The notes below the pieces were generated by a model, which made no database searches, was not told the DNA's origin, and was given only the letters and a program-made list of their open reading frames with translations. A program made the position numbers and the translations under genes. A DNA stretch of 64,000 nucleotides. Source: Globodera rostochiensis. Taxonomy: Eukaryota > Nematoda > Chromadorea > Rhabditida > Heteroderidae. The stretch covers positions 5,163,758-5,227,757 of the forward strand of contig JAEVLN010000003.1 of the NCBI GenBank assembly GCA_018350325.1, read 5' to 3'. Positions 42,851 to 53,579 of this stretch are shown piece after piece. Every line of letters begins with the position of its first letter. Position 1 is the first letter of the stretch.

Positions 42851-44755
42851 AAAATTGTTAGAAATGAAGCTGAGCGTCTTGTGCAAGTTCAAATTGTCCT
42901 CTTTGATTCCGCCCGAGTCGAGAATGCCCGGCGCATCAATCAAACGGACTTTGTACCCAACTGAACGTTCAATTTTATTAGCCAAGAACAGGGGTGCCAT
43001 TTGTCCTTATTTGTAAGATTTGTCCTTATTTGAGGCATCCGTCATTATTTTGTCCTTATTCGGGTTTCGGGAAGAAAGTTCTCGAATTTACTAGTCGAAT
43101 TGGAAAGGTTTGGCGATTTTTGGACCAATTTTCTGAACAAATATTGTTTAATCTTGAAAAAAAATTTCCGGCGTATCGGCACCGCCGACCCCCACACCCT
43201 ACGAAAGCCGAATTCGTAAAAAAAAAATTGCTTTTGAAAATCGGAAATTGGCAAAATTTTCGAAAATCCATGGGAGCAATCAAGCCCGAATTGTTGCGAA
43301 AATTGTCGGTGTCGATAAATATGGTTAAAAAACTCACATTTCATGAAAAAATAAAAATTTACTGCATTTTTGAACATTTTGTAAAGTGTCCTTATTTTTG
43401 CAAGCAAAATGCCAACAAAATCTTATTTTTGACCTTCTCTGTCCTTATTCCACAAATTTGTTGGTAACTCTGGCCAAGGACATTGTTTTCGTGCCAATCT
43501 GATGACGGCATTTACCTTTCGATGGAATTATGTAAGCATTTGGCGATTTGGTCTGCGATTTGCCAGGCTCAAGGCAATTCATCTTTCCGATAAACACATC
43601 CTTATGCTTCAAATTGCCGTCCTCATCGTATTCCTCCGTGCAGAACCGGGCCGGTATCACTGCCTCAATTCCGTCCGCCTGTTCAAAGCATTTTTGTTTT
43701 GTTAAAAGAATCATTTTGAATGAGAATTATTTCCAAAAATCAGATCAACAACAACAATTCATTTAGGCGCCTACCTGAATTGCTTCATCAAAGGTCGGAT
43801 GCTTCAAATAGTTGACAATCGCATTGATCAACGTTGATTTGCACACGCCAGTCTCGCCCAACAACAAAATGGTCAAAACGCCCTTACTTCGCAATCTTTT
43901 CAACTCGTTCGCCAACTGAGTCGTTCCAAAACGCTTGAATTCATTTTTTCCATGCGTGTTCGAGTCGGAACACCGGTACAAAAACTCGTCCACCGGTGTG
44001 GCATCACAAGCGCAATAGAGATGAGTTATTGGCACCTTTTTGGGAAAAATTTAAATGTTCATATGATGCTTATTTGACTAACATTCTCCTCATTTACGAA
44101 AGCCAACGTTTGGTCACAATCATCACACCCACAAAAAGTCGTTTTTTCTGAGATTTATCCCCGGATCCTTCGCAGAGGGGGCATGAAACTGCACGGTTCT
44201 ATCTTCTTCCGTACTGCTCCAACTTCAGTTCGTTGAGGATTCTCGATCTGTTAAGATTTGCAGTACTTTGCTTAAGGAGATCCTTTACATTCATTTACTT
44301 ACTCGAGCAATGCAAATTGTCAATTTCTGCGTTTCCTCTGTCACACAATCGGCCGTCAGCAAGCTGTGCCCGCGCATTTTGACCAATCGAGTTCGTCCAA
44401 TGTTTGGGAATCCGTCCAATGCGCGAATGCCTTGCGGCAATCCTTCGTATGCCGTCGTGGCCTCGTCGCCATCACTCGGCAAAGCATCCAAATCAACAAA
44501 GCTGCAGCTTTTGCCGCGTTTTGCCAGTTGGTAAAGTTGGCCCATACATTGGGGATGCAATCGTTCTCCGTCATGTTGAGAGACGACACCAACAGCGGCG
44601 ACGGGTGGAGTTGTTGTTGTCGACTCGCTGTACAAAAGGACAAAATGCGCAGTCGTCTCGTTGTTGCCCAGCAGCACATCCGTCAGCCATCGATTGCCAC
44701 GTCCAATGTAATGAACACCTTCAAAAAATCGACTAATTACGCCTTTGCGCGACAT
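42851..44755 (-). pseudogene. Zinc-ribbon plus P-loop GTPase gene, truncated and broken
   Basis: Reverse strand exons: A 44303-44755 (unrecognised, ends ETQKLTICIAR at GTAAGT); B 44083-44247 with a zinc-ribbon-like CPLCEGSGDK...FCGCDDC; C 43775-44035 with a Walker A motif GETGVCKSTLINAIV; D 43516-43678 (ARFCTEEYDEDGNLKHKD); E 42851-42960 with a switch-II/G3-type DAPG (RLIDAPGILDSGGIKEDN). C-D and D-E join in frame. Defects: an in-frame TAG at 44199-44201 in exon B, a phase mismatch between A and B, Cys for the usual Gly in the Walker A motif, and loss of everything after G3 because at about 42850 the sequence becomes the flank of the F-box-like gene. A 484-bp hAT-like insertion lies in the last intron. 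By family knowledge it would be a TRAFAC-type GTPase; its cellular role is unknown. Confidence 0.7.
42990..43473. mobile_element. hAT-like nonautonomous element in an intron
   Basis: Left end CAGGGGTGCCATTTGTCC, right end (reverse complement) CAGAGTTACCAACAAATT; both fit the CAGRG start common in hAT elements. Subterminal tgtccttattt motifs repeat on both sides. Flanking eight bases are GCCAAGAA on the left and GCCAAGGA on the right, a target duplication with one mismatch. It contains a degenerate GC hairpin at 43168-43188. No transposase frame. The same subterminal motif occurs at 16655-16756 and its mirror. Confidence 0.75.
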
Positions 44756-44774
44756 GAATCCCGAAGGACGCGTT

Positions 44775-44960
44775 CCTTTTACCCCGATTCGTTACTCTTA
44801 GCCCGATTCGTTCCCCTGTATTAAAAATGGTGAAAAACTCAAAAACTTGTTCAAAAAACTCGTGCGTAGAACACGAACCAGAGCTCCGTTCTATGTGTGT
44901 CGACCCCCTAAGTACAATCGCCCCCATTTTCGAAAAAATAATAAATAAAAAAAAGAATTT
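44775..44960. mobile_element. Solo end of the foldback family
   Basis: Contains gattcgttcccctgta, an aaaaatggtgaaaaactc block, cgtgcgtagaacacgaa and gtgtgtcgaccccctaa in the same order as the left terminal repeat of 27348-27998. Only one side is present, directly upstream of exon A of the broken GTPase gene. Confidence 0.5.
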
Positions 44961-44997
44961 CCCTAAAAAAATATTGCCAAATTTGTGCTTGCCTTTT

Positions 44998-45187
44998 GAG
45001 TCCAATTCCCGGCGCAGCTCCTTTTGGTTTCAACATTTGGTCACAATGTTCCAAACAGACAACGCCCATTCACCACAAAGGTCGACCGCAAGTTCCAACG
45101 CTTCCGTTGAACGTTCGGCTTCCTCCGCGCTTTGCCCTTCGCAAATAAATGACACAATTCTTCAGAATGTCATCGTTCGCCGCTTTG
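44998..45187 (-). pseudogene. Unrecognised exon remnant
   Basis: The reverse strand reads IVSFICEGQSAEEAERSTEA, LELAVDLCGEWALSVWNIVT, then KC, a TGA at 45030-45032, then NQKELRRELDSKGK. The composition and charge pattern are those of real protein and TGA probably replaces TGG. It lies between the 3-exon gene upstream and exon A of the broken GTPase gene on the same strand and could once have belonged to either. Confidence 0.4.
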
Positions 45188-45305
45188 TCCTTCTCAGAGC
45201 TGGAACATTTGTCTCAATTCGTCACACTGATGGAAGCTGAATTAAGAAATTGTATTATTCTTTTCAAAACAAATTTGGATTGGATCAATCAATCTAACTT
45301 TAAAC

Positions 45306-46004
45306 TAGGGTCACGGGACCGGGACGGGGACGGGATTTCCCGGTTTTTTCAGGTCCCGGTCCCGGTCGGCGGGACTTTTAAAATCTGAAAGTCCCGGTCC
45401 CGGTTTTTTGGTCCCGCCGGGACCGGGCAACCGGGACTAAATTTACACCCCGAATAATGGTTTCATCGACCGACAATTCCAACAATTTACTTATGTCTCC
45501 CAAGTAGGTCGATGGCCTAGTGGTTTCCCTTTCTGGTGAGCCTTGTTATGTGTTGGGTTCGAACCCGCTTGAATGCAAGATTGATTTTCCCCTCTACTCA
45601 AAGGCATCCCCTCATTAATAAGATTTTTTAAATAAATATTCTAATATTTTTTAATTAAATGCGCGCAAAAAAGAATAGATACAAGAATTTTTGAAATAAA
45701 TTCATCACATCTTCCTGTTTTTGCTTCAATTTCCTAACAAAGATTGCCAATTTTTGTAAAAAATTTTTCCGGCGGCCTGTCGGCACCGCCGGACATCCTT
45801 CATTCTTACGTAAACCAGTTTTTCTTCGAAATTGAAGCAAAATTCATAATTTTGCTAAAATTTTGATGAAATTCCCTTAACGTCAAAATTTAGTCCCGGG
45901 TCCCGAGTCCCGGTTGAAAATCTTGGTCCCGGTCCCGATCCCGGTTTTTCTGGTCCCGGTCCCGTCCCGGTTTTTCCCAAAAGTCCCGGTCCCGTGCAAC
46001 CCTA
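45306..46004. mobile_element. hAT-like element with CCCGGT subterminal repeats
   Basis: Ends read TAGGGTCACGGGACCGGGAC on the left and, in reverse complement, TAGGGTTGCACGGGACCGGG on the right. CTTTAAAC is duplicated outside both ends (45298-45305 and 46005-46012), an 8-bp duplication typical of hAT. The subterminal regions are dense arrays of cccggt-type motifs over about 115 bp per side. The interior holds a full SINE (45507-45640) and a GC hairpin (45769-45793), so it is a nested structure without coding capacity. Confidence 0.85.
45507..45640 (+). mobile_element. tRNA-derived SINE, full-length copy
   Basis: A-box-like TGGCCTAGTGG at about 45513-45523 and a B box GGTTCGAACCC at 45556-45566, at tRNA-like spacing, show an RNA polymerase III promoter. 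A body (cccctctactcaaaggcatc) and an A/T-rich tail follow. The acceptor stem is not complementary, so this is not a functional tRNA. The copy at 39782-39873 shares everything from the B box onward. Confidence 0.7.
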
Positions 46005-46012
46005 CTTTAAAC

Positions 46013-46622
46013 TGAATAATGCATGTTCGCTCAACGATTGGCCGGCCTTTCGAAAGTCCAACTCAAATTTTGCTCTTTTGTGCGTCTTTTTGGTTTGCCG
46101 CCAAAAGAAATTGTCCAAGAGGGCAAATTGTCAAGAAGCGCCAGTCGACTGATCACACGCAGCTAAAACTAATCAATATCAATCATCGATCACGAATTTA
46201 AAATGTTTATTCCAATTTCGGGTCAAGTAGAGGCTACGCCCCTCGGTAATGGCGTCTTTCATTGGTCCCAATTCGTGCTTATGAATGACTTTAAGAAGCC
46301 GAACTTGGACCCCAAAACTCAAAAATTTTTTGGGGTTTGGGTCCGGACTTTAATTTAATGGGAGATAAAATTCGGATTCTACGGCCCCTTAAACCCCTAG
46401 ACTACTTATTAAAAAAATGAAAAAACGATGTGGAAATCATAGATTAGAAGCGATCAGCGACCTCAACCCCCGTGTTTCACAAAAAGCAAAAACTTTCATT
46501 TAAAAACATTCGGGACCAATGAAAGACCCCTCCATGACCACAACCAACGACGACCTTTTGTTCCGACCCCAACATTTTGGTGCGTTCGTCCTTTGTCGAT
46601 GTGTTCAATTTCAATAATGTCA
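46013..46622. other. Intergenic, possible small inverted-end element
   Basis: gtctttcattggtccc at about 46251-46266 is matched by gggaccaatgaaagac at about 46512-46527, an inverted pair about 260 bp apart. Block 46310-46400 resembles 27660-27760 and 36880-36950 (gggtttgg...ggattcta...aaacccc). No gene seen. Confidence 0.4.
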
Positions 46623-48053
46623 TCATTCCCGAGTGTTGGCACGCTCTCTGGTGGTGTAGGAGGAGCTCCTGAAAATGTTGCTCACAAATCCGCCGCTATC
46701 ATCGGAAGTGATAAAGTTGTCTGAATGCACGTTGTACAAATTTCCAGGATGGGCCATCCCGGACACATGGCAACGATCGCTAAATTTTGAATGAACTTTA
46801 TGATTAACCACTTGATCCGTGCCGTGACGTGACACCACCCACATTGGCTCCCAATCTTGTTTCTTGGCATTCTGTTGTTGTTCACTCATCGGCACATCTT
46901 CATCATCACAACGACGTTGTTCACCTCCAACCTTTTCGAGCACAATTTTTCCGGCGTTGTTGTTGTCCAATTTCGGGTGAAGCATCATTTTGTACTTGCC
47001 GCCATTTTGGACTCGCTTAGCAGCCCATTCGCGCGGGACAATGTCGATGTACTCTGGCGGCTCAAAGTCGATGTCCAAGATTTGCAATTGCAGACCAAAC
47101 TTTGCAGTAAATTGTTCAATGGTCATGTCCAAATGGTTCGGCAAAAACGTTCGCGTCATGTGCTCGACCGTCGGATTGCAGCAGTGTTCATCACCAGCAG
47201 AAGCAGAAAACGATTCGACTTCCGTCACAACGAACTCGTACTTCAGACGAAGGGTCACCATGCCCTCACGTTCGACTTGCACAACGGCACAACATTTCTT
47301 CTTTGGCATTGGTTGCTCATTTGTTGTCGGATTCTGTTGATGCTGACTGAGTTCGGTCGGATTCTGTTGATGTTGACTGAGTTCGTCCTGCTTTTAAAGG
47401 ATGCAGTTGCAAATTATGCTTTATATCACATATTAATGAGTCGTTTAGCCCCACCCCCCATTATTTTTGTTAAACACAAACTTACAATGAAGCGTGGCCG
47501 CAACGTCGCCATTTCCAAATCCATTGTCCGTGGCCACAACGTGGCTTCCAAATCCAATGTCATCATCTGAGTATTGTAAACCATTACGTTTGTTGGCTTT
47601 ACATTGTGTGCATTACCTTCGCCATCATTTAGGCCACCAGCAATCGATAAGTCGAAACCGCTTTCAGTCAGAGATGGCGAAGCCGTCTGTTGGCGTTGAG
47701 CCAACTCGGCGAGTTCATCGGCCAATTCGCCGATGGGCTGAGCGAAACTTGGCCAGAGATGGACTGAAAAGTCAGGGCAAAGTCTCAAATGGAACTTTTA
47801 CATTTTATGAAGAAGAATTTTATAAAAGAAAGCTTTTAATCTTTCTTTGAGGATTAAATTCTTTCAACAACAAAAGTAACAAATTAAAAGTTTGGCTCCA
47901 TTTTGAAATTTGTTGGCTAAAAATTCTAAAAAAATATTTTAAACCAGCGCCCAACAGAAAGTGTTTTTGTGGAAACTCCGCGCAAAACTTGCCTTTGTCT
48001 GCTGTCAGGTCGCCGTCGGTGGTGTTTGTGGTGTTGGGTGAACTTGTCATCAT
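46623..48053 (-). CDS. Unknown 367-residue protein, 3 exons, probable GC-AG intron
   Basis: Reverse strand: exon 1 47993-48053 (MMTSSPNTTNTTDGDLTADK), exon 2 47486-47763 (VHLWPSFAQPIGELADELAE, DLEATLWPRTMDLEMATLRP) and exon 3 46623-47387, which opens with two copies of ELSQHQQNPT and continues PMPKKKCCAVVQVEREGMVT and FGLQLQILDIDFEPPEYIDI. The three pieces join in phase only if intron 1 uses a GC donor (AAAG then GCAAGT); intron 2 is GTAAGT-AG. Exon 2 has a helical, Ala/Glu-rich look; the rest has no domain I recognise. No signal peptide or membrane segment. An internal GTGAGC donor near the end of exon 3 could link it to exons further downstream. Of all uncharacterised frames here this has the most consistent gene structure. 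Confidence 0.6.
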
Positions 48054-49767
48054 ATTTTGTAAAGAATAAAACGATGTTTAAATATCTTAAAGAGCATTTG
48101 AATTTTTTTCGGTTCGGTTCTCGGTTCGGATACCCGAAGAATTCCCAGCCCTAGTGTTAGGGAGGGTATAATTTAAACTGAATCACATTCTCTTCCGTAT
48201 CGTGCCGCCCGGCTAATGCACAATTAACATACCCCCCCCCCACACAAATTGTTGTGAATTCGGAGCAAAAAGGCATTTTGCTCGTACTAATCATAAAGAA
48301 TTGGAATTTTTTTCTGGCTTGCCATTTTAGTTACGATACCTTACAAAAATAAGGAGGACAAATCAGAGAATGTGAACAATTGAACATTTGTGTGCGTCGT
48401 ATTCATTACACTCATAAATGAATGAATGGAGAAAAATGGATGTTTCGTATATTTTAAATGACAAATCTCCCGCTGCTGCCGGTGATGGCCCTTTTAGTTT
48501 TCTGACATTTGTACCTGGTGGGAGGTGGTCGTATACGGTATATTTGAATAAATAATATCATCGGAACCCTGCGACAAATTTATCAGTAAGGGACACTTCT
48601 CGGGGACCTTTTGTCCATGGGGCATTTTGAATGATTTTCCATTAGGGGACATTTTGAACGGGGGACATTTTGTAGACGTCGCATTAAAGCCAAAAAAAAA
48701 AAGGATTTTTTGGGTAAAAGTCATTTACTAATTTGTAAGGAAAAAAAAAGATATAAATTGGTAAAAACTGGGATCGGGATTGACCGGTATCGTGAAAGCC
48801 GGAATCGGGACCAGCATCTCAAACCAGGATCGGGATTTAGCCTTTTCAAAAACCGGGATAATCCTGCCCGATCCCGCCCGGGATCCCGATTCCGGCCAAC
48901 TCTAGTTTTTTGGGCAATCATAAAAACTTGGGATTTTTCTGGCTTGCCATTTTTAGTTATGAAACCGTTCAAAAATAAAATCAGAGAATGTGAAAAATTT
49001 GGAACATTTGATCAAGTCAATTGCTCATGGAGAGCATTTGGGTTCATCGTAATCATTACTCATAAATGAATGAATGAAGAAAAATGAGAAATGTTTCACA
49101 TCTTTTAAATGACAAATCTCCACTGCCGGTGATGATCCTTTTAGCCTTTTCTGACATTTGTACACAAAAAAAGATCGGAACATTCAGAAAATGTCTCTTT
49201 TTGCATTTATTTGAATTTGTTAAGGGGCAAAACGCTGACCCCAAAAATGGCAATTGGTGCTGGAGAATGGACGGGTGGACGGAGCAGGACGGCCGATGTT
49301 TGGTGATGTTCATCTTCAACCCCCCCCCCCCCCACACTGTCTTAATGAGAGAGAGTCCAAAGATCAAAATTCTCTATTCAAATATAATTCAATAAATTAT
49401 TTATCATGAAAGGATACATACGTTCTTTTTAGTTACAAAATGGCATTTTTGCTGGTAGTGAACCTCCCCCCCCCCTGGTGGGGCACCCATCCCATCGCGG
49501 GCCTATTGAGTCATTGAGTCCCGACCTCTCGCGGACCTATTGAAGGGTTTATTCCCGTTTCATCGTGAGCGTTGAATTGGTTTTTGAACCAAAGGGTTTG
49601 GGATAAGGGTTCGGGGGTAAACCCTTATCATCGTGGACCTTTTGAGTCCCGTAATCTAGAGGTCCCATTCTGGTTTTGTTGGGAGGTTTGGTCTTTGAAC
49701 CAAAGGGGTTGGGAGGGTATTGATTTTTGATCCAAAGGGTTTAAGGTTTGGGGTGAACCCCATCCCA
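48054..49767. other. Intergenic with a direct repeat; no gene seen
   Basis: Two related ~215-235-bp segments in the same orientation (48301-48515 and 48926-49162) share ctggcttgccattt, actcataaatgaatgaatg and aaatgacaaatctcc. Between them lies a patch of gatcggga motifs (48770-48905) that ends ggccaactcta, another hAT-like terminus. From about 49520 the caaaggg/gggtttgg minisatellite begins. Confidence 0.55.
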
Positions 49768-52700
49768 TGAGAGAAAGGAAGAGGAAGAGGAGGAGAGAGC
49801 GAAAAGCAAGAGTTAGGGAGAAAGGGGAGAGGAAAGAAGAGAGACAAATGGGGCTGTAAAAAAGTAGGGGGGGGGAGAGAAAAAGAAGGGAGAGAGAGAA
49901 AGGGAAGAACAAAAAAGAGACAACGGGGCGAGAAGAGGAAAGTAGGAGAGAGAGAGAGAAAAGGAAGAGAAAGGAAGAGAGAGAAAGGTGAATAGAAAAG
50001 AAGCGAGACAACGGGGACGGATGAGGAAAGTAAGAGGGGAGAGAGAGAAAGAGAAAGCAAGAGGAAAGAAGAGAACACAGCGGGGACGGAAGGAAAGTAG
50101 GGAGAGAGAGACAGAGAGAAAAGAAGAGAAAAGGAGGGAGAGAGAGAAACAAGAGGAAAGAAGAGAAAAGGAGGGGAGAGAGAGAAAGGGAAGAGGAAAG
50201 AAGAGAGAACGAGGACGGAAAGAGGAAAGTAAGGAGAGAGAGTGAAAGGGAATAGGAAAGGAGAGGAGAGAGAAAGGGAAGATGAAATAAGAGAGACAAC
50301 GAGGCGGAAAGAGGAAAGTAAGGAGAGAGGGAAAGGAAAAGGAACAAGAGGAAAGTAGGGAGAGAGAGAAAGGGACGAGAAACAAGGGAGAGAGGAAAGG
50401 TGGCTCAAAGGGGTTGAGAAGGTTTTGGAGAGAAAAAGAAGAAAAGGAGGGAAAGAGAGAGAAAGGGGAGAGGAAAATATAGACACGGGGACGGAAGAAA
50501 AGTAGGGGAGAAAGAAAGGAAGAGGAACGGGAAGAGAGAAAGGGAAGAGGAAGGAGGAGAGGTGGAAAATCAAGAGAAAGGGAAGAGGAAAGAAGAGAAC
50601 ACAGCGGGGACGGAAGGAAAGTAGGGAGAGAGAGAGAAAGGGAAAAAAGTTCCCAGGAGTTTTGGTTTTTCTCTCCCGGAGGGCCTAATAATCAACCTGT
50701 ACTAATAGGTTCATCAGATGTAGGCAGTTTGAGGGTTTCGGTTTCGGATCAAAGGGTTTGGTAGGGTTTCAGTTTTCGAGCCAAAGGGTGGGAGGGTTTC
50801 GGTTTGGATCACGGGGACGGAAGAGGAAGGTAAGGGAGGGAGAGATACAAAAAAGGAAGAGAAAAGGTAGGGGAGAGAGAGAGACAACGAGGAACGGAAA
50901 GAGGGTAAGGAGAGAGAGGAAAGGAAAAGGAACAAGAGGAAAGTAGGGAGAGAGAGAAAGGGGAGAAAAAGCAAGGGAGAGAGAAAGGTGGCTCAAGGGG
51001 TTGAGAAGGTTTTGGAGGAGAAGAAGAGAAAAGGAGGAAAGAGAGAGAAAGGGGAGAGGAAAATATAGACAACGGGGAGAAGAGGAAAGTAGGGGAGAAA
51101 GAAGGAAGAGGAACGGGAAGAGGGAGAAAGGGAAGAAAGGGAGGAGAGAGGTGGAAAAGCAAGAGAAAGGGAAGAGGAAAGAAGAGAACACAGCGGACGG
51201 AGAGGGAAAGTAGGGAGAGAGAGAGAAAGGGAAAAAAGTTCCCAGGAGTTTTAAACAGGTTTTTTCTTACTCCCGGAGGGGCCTAATAATCACCCTGACC
51301 TAAGCGGTTACAGATGTAGGCCCGTTGGCGGGTTTCGGTTTCGGATCAAAGGGTTTGGGAGGGTTTGGTTCTAGCCAAAGGGTTTCAGTTTCGGATCAAA
51401 GGGTTTAGGAGGGTTTCGGTTTTGGAAGGGGGAGGGAATAGCGAGCCAAAGGGGCCACGGAGAAGAGAAGGTAAGGGAGGGGAGTAGAAAAAAAAGGAAG
51501 AGAGAGGAAAAGGGGAGAAGAGGAGACAAGGAGAAGAGGGGAGAGGGTGAGAAGAGGAAGGAGAGGAGGGAAGAGGAAAAGAGGAAAGGGGAGGGAGAGA
51601 GAAAGGGGAAGAGGAAGAAGAGAGAAAGTAGGGGAGGGAGTGTGAACGGGAAGAAAGGAGAGGAGAGAGATAAAGGGGAAGAGGAAAGAAGAGAGAAAGT
51701 AGGGGAGGGAGAGAAAGAAAGAAAAGGGAGAGAAAAGGAGGAGAGAGAGGAAGGGGAAGTGGAAAGAAGAGAGACAACGGGACGGAAGAGGAGGGTAGGG
51801 GAGAGAGAGAGAAAAGGAAGAGAAAAGGAGTGAGAGAGAGAGAAAAGGGAAGAGGAAAGAAGAGAGACAACGGGGACGAAAGAGGAAGGTAAGGGAGTGA
51901 GAGAAAGAAAAAAGGAAGAGAAAAGGTAGGGGAGAGAGAGAGAAAAGGAAGAGAAAAGGAGGGAGAGGGAGAAAGGGGAAGAGGAAAGAGAGAGAGACAA
52001 CTGGGCCAGAAGAAGAAAGTAAGGGAGGGAGTGTGAAAGGGAAGAGGAAAGGAGGGGAGAGAGAGAAAGAGGAAGAGGAAAGAAGAGAGTCAACGGGGAC
52101 GGAAGAGGAAGGTAAGGGAGGGAGAGAGAGAAAAAAATGAAAAGAAAAGGTAGGGGCGAGAGAGAGACAACAGGGATGGAAGAGGAAGGTAAGGGAGGGA
52201 GAGAGAGAAAAAAGGAAGAGGAAAGGTAGGGGAGAGAGAGAGAGAAAAGGAAGAAAAAAGGAGGGGAGAGGGAGAAAGGGGAAGAGGAAAGAGAGAGAGA
52301 CAACGGGGCCAGAAGAAGAAAGTAAGGGAGGGAGCGTGAAAGGGAAGAGGAAAGGAGGGGAGAGAGGAAGATTAAGGGTTTCGGTTTGGGTCAAAGGGGT
52401 TGAGAGGGTTTTGGAGAGAAAAGAAGAGAAAAGGAGGAAAGAGAGAGAAAGGGGAGAGGAAAATATAGACAACGGGGACGGAAGAGGAAGGTAGGGGAGA
52501 TAGAGAGAAAGGGAAGAGGGAAAGGAGGTGAGAGAGAGAAAGGAAGAGAAAAGGAGGAGAGAGAGGAAGGGGAAGTGGAAAGAAGAGAGAAAACGGGGAC
52601 GGAAGAAGAAAGTAAGGGAGGGAGCGTCAAAGGGAAGAGAAAAGGAGGAGAGAAAGGAAGGGGAAGAGGAAAGAAGAGAGACAACGGGACGGAAGAGGAG

Positions 52701-52880
52701 GGTAGGGGAAAGAAAGAGAAAAGGAGTGAGAGAGAGAGAAAAGGGAAGAGGAAAGAAGAGAGACAACGGGGGCGGAAGAGGAAGATAAGGAAGAGAGAGA
52801 GAAAAAAGGGAAGTGAAAAGGAAGGGAGAGAGAGAGAAAAGGGAAGAGGAAAAAAGAGAGACAAAGGGGACGTTAGAAGA
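49768..52880 (+). repeat. Polypurine tract (GA-rich on + strand), ~3.1 kb
   Basis: Almost only G and A, built from short blocks such as gggagagagagaaaggggaag and gacaacggggacggaagagga (each recurring many times), with internal islands at 50645-50830 and 51235-51430 that repeat cccaggagtttt, ggaggg.cctaataatca and atgtaggc plus the caaagggtttggg minisatellite. Long reverse-strand frames rich in Ser, Leu, Phe and Pro are a by-product of the composition. Confidence 0.9.
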
Positions 52881-53279
52881 AAGTATTGTAAATATATCTA
52901 GCCCACCTTTCACAGGACTAACAGTCCGAGTGTCGAATAGAGGTAATAGGGGTCGAGTGTCGGAAACAGCATAAAATGTGATACTGACCAAAGTATCACA
53001 CACTTGACTACGACGGCGTCAGAAGGTAGGACGAGACTACGAACAACTGAAGAAGCCCTAGCGTGACCCGGCTATGGGTCGTCAGACAGACTTCTTTCAC
53101 TGCTTGCCACACTACTTGTTCCGCCATCACATGCTCTCTATTGATGGACAGAGTCCTCCGAAAAATAGTTGGAGCAATTTTTTAGACATCAACGCTAATT
53201 AGGACCTGAATTACCCGGAACTAGCACAGCCTCTGACTTTGAGTTGTGGTGAAAACAACTGTCACTCTTGTGTTAGCAC

Positions 53280-53575
53280 CCTTACTAGAAAACATATAGT
53301 GTAAAATAGAAGATAAAATTGATGCAAAATTAGTGTTTGGAAGATGTTGTTTTAAGGAAGAAAAATGCATAATTAGTGAATAGAAGACACAATTTGTTAT
53401 AAATTAGTCTGTTGTTATCGAATTAAGCTTTGGAAGCTGTCGTTTTAAGGAAGAAAAATGCATAATTAGTGAATAGAAGATACAATTGCAGAATTAAGGT
53501 TTAGAAGATGTCATTTTACAGCGGAAAACTGCATAATTAGTGAAAAGAAGACACAATTTGTAAAATTTTGAACAA
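53280..53575 (+). repeat. Short tandem repeat, ~3 units
   Basis: The block ggaagaaaaatgcataattagtgaatagaaga occurs three times (last unit diverged) with intervening ttagtgtttgg/aagctttggaag variants. The mirror copy is about 58565-58860. The neighbouring stretch 52880-53279 shows no gene or repeat. Confidence 0.7.
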
Positions 53576-53579
53576 TTCT

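Noticed and set aside
43045..43467. Frames of 90-157 codons on both strands inside the hAT-like element
   Set aside because: They cross the element's subterminal repeats and the GC hairpin and show no transposase motif.
49628..52303. Long reverse-strand frames of Ser, Leu, Phe and Pro (up to several hundred codons)
   Set aside because: They follow from the GA-only composition, occur in overlapping frames at once, and repeat on the other side of the palindrome with changed frames. No start context, splice sites or domain.
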